Below, piece after piece: positions 34,741-43,780 of a stretch of DNA of 64,000 nt (its first letter is position 1; every line of letters begins with the position of its first letter). The notes under the pieces were generated by a model. That model ran no database searches and had not been told where the DNA came from. It worked only from the letters and a program-made list of their open reading frames with translations. The translations under genes were made by a program, and so were the position numbers. Source of the DNA: GCA-2720975 sp964467985 (GTDB lineage Bacteria; Planctomycetota; UBA1135; GCA-002686595); the NCBI GenBank assembly GCA_964467985.1, contig CAYXTP010000016.1, forward strand, positions 1-64,000, written 5' to 3'.

Positions 34741-37479
34741 CTACAAGCGGTAGGCCTCGTCGGTAGGACGCAGAGGCCGGTTCAGATGCAAGGGACGGCG
34801 CAGGCCACCTGGACCGGGGGCCGGACGGGTAGTCGACTTCCAGGTCTCGTAGACCTGGCGCGAGAGCTCGGTGTCGACCTGAATGTCGCCGTAGCAATCG
34901 CCCGGCTTGGCGAGCTGTATGTTCACCTTCTGGTGCCAGCAGTGCATGCCGCTGGCGGGATCAGGCTGCACGGGGAAGGTCATGTTCTGGTTGACGCCGG
35001 TTTCCTTCCAGAACACCCGTTCGCTGTCCGGGTCGCTTGAACTGAAGGGCCGTGCGCCTTGCTTGGCGCGGAACAGGAACGTGGAGCCCGTGCGCTGGAT
35101 ATCCACCAAGGAACTCGCCCCCACCGAGCCGGAGCCCGAGAACATGCGCCAGCGGCCCACGTGGTGGGAACAGGCGACGACACCGGGATGCATGCCCTCC
35201 GTCACCCAAACGCGCGGGATGAAGTAGCCAATTTGGGTGTGTACGCGCACCAGGTCGCCGGTCGTCAAGCCGAAGTGGGCGGCGTCCGCGGGGTTCATCC
35301 ACAGGGGATTGGTGTGGGAAATCTCCTGCAACCACTTGGCGTTGGCCGAGCGCGTGTGGATCAGGGTCGGTAGACGGAAGGTGGGCAAGAGGGCACGGTC
35401 GCCGGCCGCCATGTCCATGCCACTCCAGTGCACCTGACTGCGCTGATACGAGGGCAGCAAGCCGTCGTCGAATCCCCATTCACCCATCACTGGCGAGTAG
35501 ATTTCGATGCGCTTGCTCTGGGTTTTGAATCCGGCTCTGAAATCGCCGGGTTCCACTTCCAGACCCGAGCCGGCCTCGACCTGGGTGGCGTAGCGTTCTT
35601 GACCGGGATAGGGCACTTCAAACGCCCCATGACGGCGCATGTACTCGAGCGGGGTCTGGTCTTCTTGTTCGGCCGCCGCGGGCAACCCGGGCACGTTGCC
35701 CAGCACATCCGACCAGTACTCGTCCGTCGTCATGGGCTCGCCGGGTCGATCGGGAGACTCGAAGTACTTGGCGATGCCCAAGGACCCGTCCGGATCGATG
35801 GCGTGGGTCAAGGCGATCCAGAACTCGGCCTCTTCCCAGACCTCGCCCGGGTTGTGGCCCAGGGTGGTTTGCGGGTCGGCACCATTGAGACGTGCGTATT
35901 CGCGCTTCACCGGTTGGCGGAATCCAATCCAGGTACCCGCATGGGTTTCCTGACTCATCACATCGTGACGCTCGGGGGCGAGGCCCATGGGCAACACGTA
36001 GTCGGCCCACTGTGCGGTCTCGTTCCACGTGGGCGTGAGGGCCACATGGCAACCGATGCGCGATGCGTGTTCGAACATCTCGATCCACGAACAACCGTCC
36101 GGATTGGTCCACACCGGGTTGTAGACGCGTGTGAAGTAGACGTCGACCTTGGACTCCTGCTCGCGCAACAGGTGCGGCAGCAGGAAGCTCATTTCGTAAT
36201 GGGCCAGGGGCCACTCTTTCGGCCACAGCTTCTCGTTCCAGCGCGAATTGGGCGGAGGGCTGAGACTGGGCTTGGGAACGAATTTGTCCCAGGAGTTCGG
36301 GTTGAGGCCCCCCTTGGTGCCCACCGAACCCGAGAGGCTGTGCAGCAGCATCAGTGCCCGCGCCACCTGCCAACCGCCCAGGTTGCCCGAGGCCGTGCTG
36401 CGCCACAGGTGCGATGTGAACGCGCTACCCGCCTCGGCGATACGGTCGGCCAGGTACTCGACCGTGCCCTCCTCGATGTGGCACTCGGTCACGGCGTATT
36501 GCGGCGTGTACTGGGCGTATTCCTCCGCCAGCAATTCGAGGTAGCGCTCCACGGTCTTCGGCCCGTCCGAATCCGCGTGGGCCAGGAAGTCGGCCCAGTT
36601 GGTCCAGCGTTCCACGAAGGGCTTGTCCACGCGCCCGGAGGTGATCAGCAAGCGGGCCACAGCCAACAGCATGGCTGCTTCAGTGCCCGGCCAGGAGGAA
36701 ATCCAGCGGTCGGCGTGGGTGCTGGTGTTGGAAAGCCGGGTGTCCACCACGGCGATCTTGGCGCCAGCGTTCTTGGCCTCGATGATGCGTTGCGCGTGGG
36801 GGTTGAAGTAGTGGCCGGTCTCCAGGTGTGCGGAGATCAACAGCACAAACTTGGCGTTTGCGTAGTCGGGCGAGGGTCGGTCCGCGCCAAAGGAGAGGGC
36901 GAACCCCAAGCGCGCCGATGCACTGCACACGTTGGTGTGCGAGTTGTGAGCGTCCACCCCCCAGGCCTGCAACATGCGCAGGGCGAAGTGGTCCTCACCG
37001 GGCCGCCCCACGTGGTACATGATCTCGTCGTGACGCTCTTCGCGCAGGGCCTTGCCAATGCGCGCGCCGATGTCCGCCACGGCCTCGTCCCAGGACACCT
37101 CCTCCCACTCGCCCCCACCGCGGGGCCCCTTGCGCTTCAACGGCCTTAGGATGCGCTCCGGGTCCTTGACCTGATTGATGGTTGCCGGACCCTTGGCACA
37201 CAGTCGACCGCGGGAGCCCGGGTGCAGGGGATTGCCCTCGAACTTGGCGATCTCCCCCGAAGACTTGTCCACGAAAGCGAGCAGGCCGCAGCCCGACTCG
37301 CAGTTGAAGCAGATGGTCGGAATGCAGCGGTAGTGCACTTCCTTGCGTTCGGGCCAGACCTCGGCGTCGTACTCGACCCAGTCGTCCCAATGCTCGGGCG
37401 CGGGGCCGACGGCCAGTTCCCAGGGGGAAGGGCGGCCACTTGCGGGTGTGCCGTTTGGGTTCTTGGAGGAGTCGTTCAT
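34741..37479 (-). CDS. molybdopterin (bis-MGD) oxidoreductase catalytic subunit, CISM family
   Basis: A 912-aa DMSO-reductase-family enzyme. The N-terminal [4Fe-4S] site is CFNCESGCG with a distal Cys in RLCAKGP (Cys57, 60, 64, 94). SGRVDKPFVERWTNW, LWRSTASGNLGGWQ and THAGTWIGFRQPV are typical molybdopterin-binding surroundings; Cys185 in SHTNVCSASAR is a candidate Mo ligand. The C-terminal GLTTGDLVRVHTQIG belongs to the dinucleotide-binding domain. Start ATG 37479 lies 8 bases after the stop of the ferredoxin/NrfD gene, so the two make one complex. No Tat signal is visible (MNDSSKNPNG...), implying a cytoplasm-facing subunit unless another start is used. Substrate unknown; polysulfide/thiosulfate reductases are the nearest analogues by layout. 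Confidence 0.9.
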   Translation of the reverse strand: MNDSSKNPNGTPASGRPSPWELAVGPAPEHWDDWVEYDAEVWPERKEVHYRCIPTICFNCESGCGLLAFVDKSSGEIAKFEGNPLHPGSRGRLCAKGPATINQVKDPERILRPLKRKGPRGGGEWEEVSWDEAVADIGARIGKALREERHDEIMYHVGRPGEDHFALRMLQAWGVDAHNSHTNVCSASARLGFALSFGADRPSPDYANAKFVLLISAHLETGHYFNPHAQRIIEAKNAGAKIAVVDTRLSNTSTHADRWISSWPGTEAAMLLAVARLLITSGRVDKPFVERWTNWADFLAHADSDGPKTVERYLELLAEEYAQYTPQYAVTECHIEEGTVEYLADRIAEAGSAFTSHLWRSTASGNLGGWQVARALMLLHSLSGSVGTKGGLNPNSWDKFVPKPSLSPPPNSRWNEKLWPKEWPLAHYEMSFLLPHLLREQESKVDVYFTRVYNPVWTNPDGCSWIEMFEHASRIGCHVALTPTWNETAQWADYVLPMGLAPERHDVMSQETHAGTWIGFRQPVKREYARLNGADPQTTLGHNPGEVWEEAEFWIALTHAIDPDGSLGIAKYFESPDRPGEPMTTDEYWSDVLGNVPGLPAAAEQEDQTPLEYMRRHGAFEVPYPGQERYATQVEAGSGLEVEPGDFRAGFKTQSKRIEIYSPVMGEWGFDDGLLPSYQRSQVHWSGMDMAAGDRALLPTFRLPTLIHTRSANAKWLQEISHTNPLWMNPADAAHFGLTTGDLVRVHTQIGYFIPRVWVTEGMHPGVVACSHHVGRWRMFSGSGSVGASSLVDIQRTGSTFLFRAKQGARPFSSSDPDSERVFWKETGVNQNMTFPVQPDPASGMHCWHQKVNIQLAKPGDCYGDIQVDTELSRQVYETWKSTTRPAPGPGGLRRPLHLNRPLRPTDEAYRL

Positions 37480-37487
37480 GGAATCGC

Positions 37488-38996
37488 TCAACTGATGGGC
37501 AGGGCCTGTCCGGCACGCACGAGCAGGTCCTCTTCCACCCAAAGCCCGATCAGGGCGCACGCGGCGGCTACGGGCAGGAACTGGGGCCCGGCAGCGACCA
37601 AGGCCAGGGGTAGAACAATGCCAAGGCCGACCCCCACTCCCCAGCGCAGTCGAGCATAGGGGCCGTGGGACAGGAGGCGCGCGACGCGGGCGTACTCGGC
37701 CTTGCGGTTGGGCGGCGCGTCATTGCCCTCGACCAAGATGGCCAGCAGATGCAAGACCAGGCCGGCCGCCAAGACGCGGGGCAAGACAGTCAGCACGCGC
37801 GCGTCGAGTACGACACCCAAGGCGTCCATGATCATCAAGACCGAAGCTCCCGCGATGGCAGCCTGGACCACCAGATGCATGGCCATGCCGCGGCGCATCC
37901 AAAGCACGCGCCCCTTGGCCTGGGCAAACAGGAAGGCCGTGTACGCAGCGGTCGCCACGCCGAGAGCGGTGACCACGAGTGTCACGAGCCACGAGCCGGC
38001 AAAGAGGCTGAGCACGAGCACGGCGTTGTAACCCAGGATGATGAAGCTCCCGCGCACGAGCCACGAATTCCAATTGGGCCGCAGGAAGATGTAGAGGAAC
38101 CGTTCGGGCCGCTTGAGATCGACCACCAACAGCAGACCGGTCAGGGCCAGAAAGACCAGGGCGACGACCGCTGCGATGAAGCGTGTGAAGTCGGCTTCCG
38201 GATGGGCGGGCTCCGGGCCCCAACCCAGACCCAAGAGGGCTACGGGCAGGATTCCTGCGGCGATGGACTTGGTCCACAGATAGGTACTGACACGCCAACC
38301 CCAGATCTGGGAACGGGGCACGTCGTAGGTGGTGCGCGCGGTTTCTGGACCGTGTTGCGCCTCGAAGGTCTGGGCGGCAGCGCGCTCGCCAGAGGGCGGC
38401 TGGGACCAGATGAAACCCTGGGATAGGTTGGTCTCACCGGGCTGGATGCCGGCTGAATTCACGCCGATGTAGCGCACATTGGGCCTGGTGCCGGCCTCGG
38501 GCTTGCGCACGCTGAGGTCGTGTTCCTGATTCAAAACGGACACGCGGCTCTCAGGGTCGTGGAAGTCCCCGGGAATGATCGCTTCGGTGGGACAGACCAC
38601 CGCGCAGGCGGGGGCCAGACCGCGCTCGGTACGGTGCTCGCAGAAATGACACTTCTCCGCGATACCCGTGTCATCGTTGATGTAAATCGCATCGTAGGGA
38701 CAGGCGTGGGTGCAGGCCTTGCATCCGATGCACACGTCCGGGTCCACGTCCACGATCCCGTTCTCGTGTTTGTCGAGGGCGGTGACGGGGCAGATCTCGA
38801 CACACGGCGCCTCGCTGCACTGGTTGCAGCGCAGCACGGAGAAGCCCCGGCGTACGGACGGAAAGGTGCCGCTTTCGGTGTACTTGACCCAGGTGCGGAA
38901 GTCGCCCACCGGGACGTTGTTCTCCGATTTGCAAGCGACGGTGCAGGCGTGGCAGCCAATGCACCGCGTGTGATCAATAACGAATCCGAGCTGCAC
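37488..38996 (-). CDS. fused four-cluster ferredoxin / NrfD-type membrane subunit of the CISM complex
   Basis: A 502-aa fusion starting at GTG 38996. Residues 1-190 are a DmsB/PsrB-like electron-transfer protein with four Cys quartets: RCIGCHACTVAC (Cys12, 15, 18, 22), RCNQCSEAPCVEIC, VCIGCKACTHAC and KCHFCEHR with a later ACAVVC, for four [4Fe-4S] clusters. Residues ~235-500 are an NrfD/PsrC-like quinone-interacting membrane domain with about eight helices (FIAAVVALVFLALTGLLLVV, FIILGYNAVLVLSLFAGSW, ...). Joining B and C subunits in one chain is less common than separate genes. It precedes the molybdoenzyme by 8 bases. Electrons would pass between the quinone pool and the Mo subunit. Confidence 0.92.
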   Translation of the reverse strand: MQLGFVIDHTRCIGCHACTVACKSENNVPVGDFRTWVKYTESGTFPSVRRGFSVLRCNQCSEAPCVEICPVTALDKHENGIVDVDPDVCIGCKACTHACPYDAIYINDDTGIAEKCHFCEHRTERGLAPACAVVCPTEAIIPGDFHDPESRVSVLNQEHDLSVRKPEAGTRPNVRYIGVNSAGIQPGETNLSQGFIWSQPPSGERAAAQTFEAQHGPETARTTYDVPRSQIWGWRVSTYLWTKSIAAGILPVALLGLGWGPEPAHPEADFTRFIAAVVALVFLALTGLLLVVDLKRPERFLYIFLRPNWNSWLVRGSFIILGYNAVLVLSLFAGSWLVTLVVTALGVATAAYTAFLFAQAKGRVLWMRRGMAMHLVVQAAIAGASVLMIMDALGVVLDARVLTVLPRVLAAGLVLHLLAILVEGNDAPPNRKAEYARVARLLSHGPYARLRWGVGVGLGIVLPLALVAAGPQFLPVAAACALIGLWVEEDLLVRAGQALPIS

Positions 38997-39096
38997 GTGT
39001 GGGAGCCGAAATAGTGTGTGGAGGGGCGCCGGAATAAGCCGATGAGGCGGCGCTCAGAGTACCGAAACCTCACGACCCGGTACCCCCGGATGGGGC

Positions 39097-39102
39097 TAGA
39101 AT
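39097..39102 (+). promoter_or_regulatory. candidate -10 box of the alpha/beta-hydrolase gene
   Basis: TAGAAT ends 13 bases before ATG 39116, the same hexamer and spacing as at 33430-33435. It lies in the 119-base divergent region between the CISM operon and this gene. No clear -35 is seen. Confidence 0.36.
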
Positions 39103-39115
39103 TGCGCTCGCGCCT

Positions 39116-40123
39116 ATGGTCGATTCCCTGTTTCTGCTCGCGCCCTTGGGCTTGGTCGTCTTGGGCGTCGCCTACGAAGCCATCGGGCAAAGGCGCGATG
39201 CCGCGCGCTTCCCAGCGCCGGGCAAGATGTTCCGGGTCGGCAATACGCTCCTGCACGCCCGCACGCGCGGCAGCGGGGCCCCGGTGATTGTTCTCGAGGC
39301 CGGCGCGGGAGCCTGGTCCACCCATTGGGATCCGCTCATCGGTCCCTTGTCCGAACTCTCGACCGTGTTGGTCTACGACCGGGCGGGGCTTGGGTGGAGT
39401 TCGCTTGGCGATGACGTCCCCAGCGCCGAGAACTCTGCCACCGACCTCTCCGAGCTCTTGCGCCAAGTTTGCCCGGACGCGGGCGAGATCATCCTCGTGG
39501 CCCACGCAGAGGGGGCTCGGATCGCACGCGCCTTCGCGCACCGCTACCCCCACAAGGTAGCGGGAGTGTTGTTTGTGGACGGGTACCACGAGTCCCTGGA
39601 CGATGCGCTGCGGGCTGCGGACGTGCCCGCCGTTGACGTCAGCGATGCCATGCTGACGGGACTGTTGTGGGCGAGCCGTCTGGGCCTCCTGCGCTTGTTC
39701 GGTCACCCCGCCTTGGCAGCGGGATTGACCGCTACCGGCCTTGGAAGGGCCAACCTGGAGACTATCGCCGGGCTCTCCCGCTGCCCGCGCTCCCTGGCCG
39801 GGATGCGTGCTGAAAGGCGAGCCTACGGGCATAGTGACCAGCAGCTGGCGGCCAACCCAGGTGGGCAGAGGGTGCCCACTCGCACCCTGGTAGCTGGTCA
39901 GTCCCTTCCAGCCGAGGACCTGCCGGAGGGATTCCCCCGTACTGAATTCAATTCCATCTGGGCTCAATCATCGGGGCGTCTGGCGTCGATCTTCTCTGGT
40001 GAAACCCATGCCCCCGAGGTTCTGCCAGAAGCCGACCACCTTCTGCCCCTTCGCCACCCACAGCGGGTGGTGGCCTGCGTACAGGATCTACTGAATTCAG
40101 CGACCGAGAAGACAGGCTCCTGA
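39116..40123 (+). CDS. alpha/beta-hydrolase-fold protein lacking the serine nucleophile
   Basis: A 335-aa protein with an N-terminal hydrophobic anchor (SLFLLAPLGLVVLGVAY) and an alpha/beta-hydrolase domain: RTRGSGAPVIVLEAGAGAWS (oxyanion region), VLVYDRAGLGWSS, then the nucleophile elbow LVAHAEGARIA. In active relatives this elbow reads GHSxGG; here the serine codon is GCA (Ala), so the classical nucleophile is absent. The later PEADHLLPLRHPQRV still has the expected catalytic His. It may be a non-hydrolytic binding protein or use another residue. ATG 39116 is preceded by a TAGAAT box. It is probably monocistronic; the next gene is 160 bases away. Confidence 0.82.
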   Translation: MVDSLFLLAPLGLVVLGVAYEAIGQRRDAARFPAPGKMFRVGNTLLHARTRGSGAPVIVLEAGAGAWSTHWDPLIGPLSELSTVLVYDRAGLGWSSLGDDVPSAENSATDLSELLRQVCPDAGEIILVAHAEGARIARAFAHRYPHKVAGVLFVDGYHESLDDALRAADVPAVDVSDAMLTGLLWASRLGLLRLFGHPALAAGLTATGLGRANLETIAGLSRCPRSLAGMRAERRAYGHSDQQLAANPGGQRVPTRTLVAGQSLPAEDLPEGFPRTEFNSIWAQSSGRLASIFSGETHAPEVLPEADHLLPLRHPQRVVACVQDLLNSATEKTGS

Positions 40124-40193
40124 CTTCTCTGGGAGCCCAAAAGCCCTCAATTCCAGCTCCAAACCACGATTCAAGCCCGCCTAGACGTGCGGG

Positions 40194-40199
40194 TATACT
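40194..40199 (+). promoter_or_regulatory. candidate -10 box of the TPR/CRTAC1 operon
   Basis: TATACT, 5 of 6 to consensus, lies 84 bases before ATG 40284, with weak TTCAAG 18 bases upstream (40170-40175). It sits in the gap after the alpha/beta-hydrolase stop and would drive the TPR and CRTAC1 genes. Confidence 0.35.
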
Positions 40200-40283
40200 G
40201 CCAACCAAACTCGCAGGCGCCAGCAAAGCCCGCCCGCTTGGTCCAGGTTGGCCCGCCCTTTTCCCACACAAGCTCTGATCCCG

Positions 40284-41948
40284 ATGATCACCCATCTCGT
40301 CGCCGCCTCTCTGACCCTGATCGGCCCCACGCCTGCGCCCCAGGATCCCCCCGCGCCTGTCTCAGTTGAAGACACCGCCAGTATGGATCCTGAGATCGCT
40401 GCCCTGATCGCGGATTATCACGCCCGCGCCCAGGCCACCCCGGGTGAGGGGACTGCCCACGCTGAACTGGGCTTGGTGTACGAGGCCAACACCCTCTACC
40501 GCGCCGCCGCACTTTCGTACACCAATGCGATTGAGCTGCTGGGCAACCCGCCCGAGTGGATCTATCGCCGGGCTGTGGTGCTCGAGGCCAGTGGGGATCC
40601 TGTGGCCGCCCTGGCTGACATGCGCACAGCCGCAGCTGCCTTGCAAAACACGCCCGTCATTCAAGCTCGTCTCGGTACGATGCTCTTGGCCAACGGAGAT
40701 ATACCGGGAGCAGAGAAGGCGTTCACGCAGGCCATTGCCGCCGAGGCCAAACAGCCCCAGCCCGTGGCCTGGCCGCAAAGCCGAGTGGGTCTCTGCCAAG
40801 TACGCATCGCCCAGGAGAGGTGGATCGAAGCCAGTGAAATATTGGAGCGCATCGTGGCCGAGGCCCCGGGCTATCGCCACGCACACTACCTGCTGGGTTT
40901 GTGCTACATGGAGCTGGGCCGCGAGGATGACGCCGAAGCGCACCTCCAAGCCGGAGTGAATGCCTGGCCGGAGTATCCGCCGGACCCGCACCAGCCCCGC
41001 TTGGATGGATTCTCAGTGGGCTTCCATCGACGAATGATGGGGATCGAGAACCTGCTGATGGGCGGCCAAGTCGATCCGGCGATCACGTCATTAGAAGCGA
41101 TGTTGTTGGCGAATCCCAACAACCACGCCGTGCTGCAGCTCTTGGGCCGCGCGCACTTGATGCGTGGCGACTTGGACACGGGCATCGAGGTCTTGCGCAA
41201 GGCAGAAGCCGCGCACCCCCAATCGGTGGACATCAAGATCGAGCTGGCCACAGCCCTGCTGAACAAGTCGGCGCGGGCTGGGGACGCGATGGCTCCCGAG
41301 GTTCGCCAGGCTGTCGTGATGGAAGTGATGGCTAAGGCACAGGAGGCCGTCACGATCGCACCCAATTTGGGCCGCGCGCACTACTTCATGGGACTCGCAC
41401 TTTCTCTGACGCTCGATCCGGCTAATCCTGACCAGCAAACGGCCAATTCGGCCCTGCAATCGTTGAGCGCGGCCCTGCAGCTGGGATGCACAGAGCCTCA
41501 GCTGTTTGAACGCCTCGCTGGCTTGTACGCCCAGACAGGACGCCAAGCAGAGATGCTGCGCTTCGCTATGGCTAATGCTGAGCACAACATGGGCAGCCCG
41601 GCCGCCTTCATGTTCTTGGCCCGCGCGCACTTCACGGTGGGCAATCATGAGCAGGGCGTTGCGTCCGGCAAGCGCGCGTTCGATCTGGCCCCGCGCGAGC
41701 CCGCCGTCGGGATGTTCTACGCCCAGGCACTGGTCTCGACGCAGCAGATGGATGAGGCCGTACGCATCGCTGACTGGATGACAAAGGTCATGCCCGGCAA
41801 CGCCGAGGTTCTGGCCTTTTGCGAGAACGTGCGCTCGGTGGCCCGCACAGGCGCCTTGCCCGGACAGACGCCGCCGCAACAGGGCGGTGGTGAGGGTGAT
41901 GGGTCCGCTGATGGTTCAGCTCCCACAGCTCCTGGTTCCCCCCGATGA
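40284..41948 (+). CDS. exported TPR-repeat protein
   Basis: A 554-aa protein of tetratricopeptide repeats after a short hydrophobic N-terminus (MITHLVAASLTLIGPTPA). Helix-pair repeats run from about residue 50 to 520, for example AHAELGLVYEANTLYRAAAL, HYLLGLCYMELGREDDAEAH, VLQLLGRAHLMRGDLDTGIE and AFMFLARAHFTVGNHEQGV; the C-terminal tail is Gly/Pro-rich and disordered. TPR arrays serve as protein-binding scaffolds. Its TGA overlaps the ATG of the CRTAC1 gene (ATGA), so the two are coupled, a pairing seen repeatedly in planctomycetes. Partner unknown. Confidence 0.85.
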   Translation: MITHLVAASLTLIGPTPAPQDPPAPVSVEDTASMDPEIAALIADYHARAQATPGEGTAHAELGLVYEANTLYRAAALSYTNAIELLGNPPEWIYRRAVVLEASGDPVAALADMRTAAAALQNTPVIQARLGTMLLANGDIPGAEKAFTQAIAAEAKQPQPVAWPQSRVGLCQVRIAQERWIEASEILERIVAEAPGYRHAHYLLGLCYMELGREDDAEAHLQAGVNAWPEYPPDPHQPRLDGFSVGFHRRMMGIENLLMGGQVDPAITSLEAMLLANPNNHAVLQLLGRAHLMRGDLDTGIEVLRKAEAAHPQSVDIKIELATALLNKSARAGDAMAPEVRQAVVMEVMAKAQEAVTIAPNLGRAHYFMGLALSLTLDPANPDQQTANSALQSLSAALQLGCTEPQLFERLAGLYAQTGRQAEMLRFAMANAEHNMGSPAAFMFLARAHFTVGNHEQGVASGKRAFDLAPREPAVGMFYAQALVSTQQMDEAVRIADWMTKVMPGNAEVLAFCENVRSVARTGALPGQTPPQQGGGEGDGSADGSAPTAPGSPR

Positions 41949-43693
41949 TCTCCTTCGCTTCTTTGCCCCCGCTCCACAACATGTCCATGTCTACTTCGCT
42001 GGGAGCCGCGCTCCTTCTGCTCACGTGCCCCGCCGCACTGGCCTCGCCCGTGCAAGGGACCGATGCCCCGACTTCCTGGTTTCAGGAAGAGGCGCTGGCC
42101 TCGGGGTTAACCTGGAAGCACGTCAGCGGCGCGCCAGCAGATCGCCACTGGTTTCCAGAAATCATGGGGGGCGGTGTGGCGCTTTTCGACTACGACGGTG
42201 ATGGGGACCTGGATGTCTACTTCGTCCAGTCGGGCTACCTGACGCCGGGCGAAGACCAAACATCTCCTACCAACCGCTTGTTCAAGAACATGACCTTGGA
42301 GCAGGCTGCGGACGATCAACTGGGCGGACCCCAGTTCGTCGACATGACGTTCACTGCCGGTGTCGGGGACGACGGATACGGTATGGGCGTTGCGTGTGGT
42401 GACTACGACGGGGACGGCGATGTGGACTTGTACGTCACAAACGTGGGCGCCAACGTCTTCTATCAGAACCAAGGAGACGGCACGTTCAAGGACGTCACTG
42501 CGCGATTCAACCTGGGCGATGCCCGCTGGGGAACCAGTGCCGCGTTCGTTGACGGAAATTCCGACGGCAAGCTGGACCTCTTTGTGGTCAACAACCTGAA
42601 CTGGTCGCCAGCGATCGAGACACCCTGCAACAACTACCGCAACAAGCCGGATTACTGCAGCCCCAACAACTACAACGCCCAATCGACGGACCTGCTGTTC
42701 TTGCAAGGGCGGTTGGGATTTGCCGACTACTCGCGCAAGCAAGGGCTGCACCTCACTACAGGCAACGGCCTGGGGGTCGCGTGCGCCGACTACGACATGG
42801 ACGGCGACACGGATATATATGTGGCCAACGACGCGACGGCCAATGCGCTGTGGCGAAACAGCGGCATGGACAGCTTCAAAGACGTCGCCCTAGCCGGGGG
42901 TTGTGCGGTCAACAGCACCGGCACTCCTGAGGCCGGCATGGGGGTGCAGTGGGTCGATGTGAATCAAGATGGCTGGTTTGACTTGTTCATGACTCACATC
43001 CGTCGTGAGACGAACACCTTCTATATGAACCGCGAGGGGCGCTTCCGGGATATGACCAACATGACGGGGCTGGGCCCCGCCAGTCTGCGATTGACCGGTT
43101 TTGGAATGGGCTTTCACGATTTTGATCTGGACGGACGATTGGATCTCTATGTGGCCAATGGAGCGGTGCAAGCCTGGGGCAGGCAGGAGTCCTTTAGCTC
43201 CGACCCCTACGCAGAGCCGAACCTGCTCTACCGGGGCCTCGGCGGAACGCGTTTCGAGAGCCTGGGCGAGGGCACGTCGTCCCCCGTGATCGGTTCCAGC
43301 CGCGGCGCTGCCTTTGGCGATATCGATAATGACGGGGACGTGGACATCGTCGTGGTAGACCGCGATGCGCAGGTGAAACTGTTGCGCAACGTCGCCCCGC
43401 GTGCAGGGACCTGGGTAGGCGTCGAGCTCAAGGGGTCACGCTTCAAGACCGCCGTGGGTGCCGTGGTGCGTTTGGAGACGAGCTCCTTGCTCAACGGTGA
43501 GGTGGTGAGTGCTTCCCAATATCGTTTGGCGGACCCGGCCTACAGCTACCTGTCGTCCAACGACCCGCGAGTTCACTTCGGGTTGGCTCCGGGACATGAG
43601 GTTGTCGGTCTCTTCGTGCGCTGGCCGGGCAGCAAGGAAGAGACTAAGCTTGAGATTCCCAAGACGGGTAGCTACCACTCAGTGCAGCGATAG
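41945..43693 (+). CDS. CRTAC1-type FG-GAP/ASPIC-UnbV exported protein
   Basis: A 582-aa secreted beta-propeller. It overlaps the TPR stop at ATG 41945; ATG 41981 is an alternative that gives a more compact signal peptide (MSTSLGAALLLLTCPAALA). Repeated Ca-binding FG-GAP loops of DxDxDG type are visible: FDYDGDGDLDVYF, GDYDGDGDVDLYV, DGNSDGKLDLFV, DYDMDGDTDIYV, NQDGWFDLFM, DLDGRLDLYV and DIDNDGDVDIVV. The C-terminal ~100 residues are an ASPIC/UnbV domain (NWVGVEL-type WVGVELKG, GAVVRLE, HFGLAPGHEV). Such proteins are thought to mediate extracellular adhesion or recognition. Confidence 0.92.
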   Translation: MISFASLPPLHNMSMSTSLGAALLLLTCPAALASPVQGTDAPTSWFQEEALASGLTWKHVSGAPADRHWFPEIMGGGVALFDYDGDGDLDVYFVQSGYLTPGEDQTSPTNRLFKNMTLEQAADDQLGGPQFVDMTFTAGVGDDGYGMGVACGDYDGDGDVDLYVTNVGANVFYQNQGDGTFKDVTARFNLGDARWGTSAAFVDGNSDGKLDLFVVNNLNWSPAIETPCNNYRNKPDYCSPNNYNAQSTDLLFLQGRLGFADYSRKQGLHLTTGNGLGVACADYDMDGDTDIYVANDATANALWRNSGMDSFKDVALAGGCAVNSTGTPEAGMGVQWVDVNQDGWFDLFMTHIRRETNTFYMNREGRFRDMTNMTGLGPASLRLTGFGMGFHDFDLDGRLDLYVANGAVQAWGRQESFSSDPYAEPNLLYRGLGGTRFESLGEGTSSPVIGSSRGAAFGDIDNDGDVDIVVVDRDAQVKLLRNVAPRAGTWVGVELKGSRFKTAVGAVVRLETSSLLNGEVVSASQYRLADPAYSYLSSNDPRVHFGLAPGHEVVGLFVRWPGSKEETKLEIPKTGSYHSVQR

Positions 43694-43780
43694 TGTCTTG
43701 GGCTAGACGCCCGAGCCGACCTCTCGGCAGATTCCCTCTCGGATCCTCATCGGCAGCCCTATCGGCCCCGTTACCCACCC

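Noticed and set aside
35428..37149. 573-codon plus-strand open frame opposite the molybdoenzyme gene
   Set aside because: Rich in His/Gly/Arg/Val with no domain; the opposite strand encodes an unmistakable molybdopterin enzyme.
38531..39967. 478-codon minus-strand open frame across the divergent CISM/hydrolase region
   Set aside because: It overlaps two well-supported genes in other frames and crosses their promoter region; composition is shadow-like.
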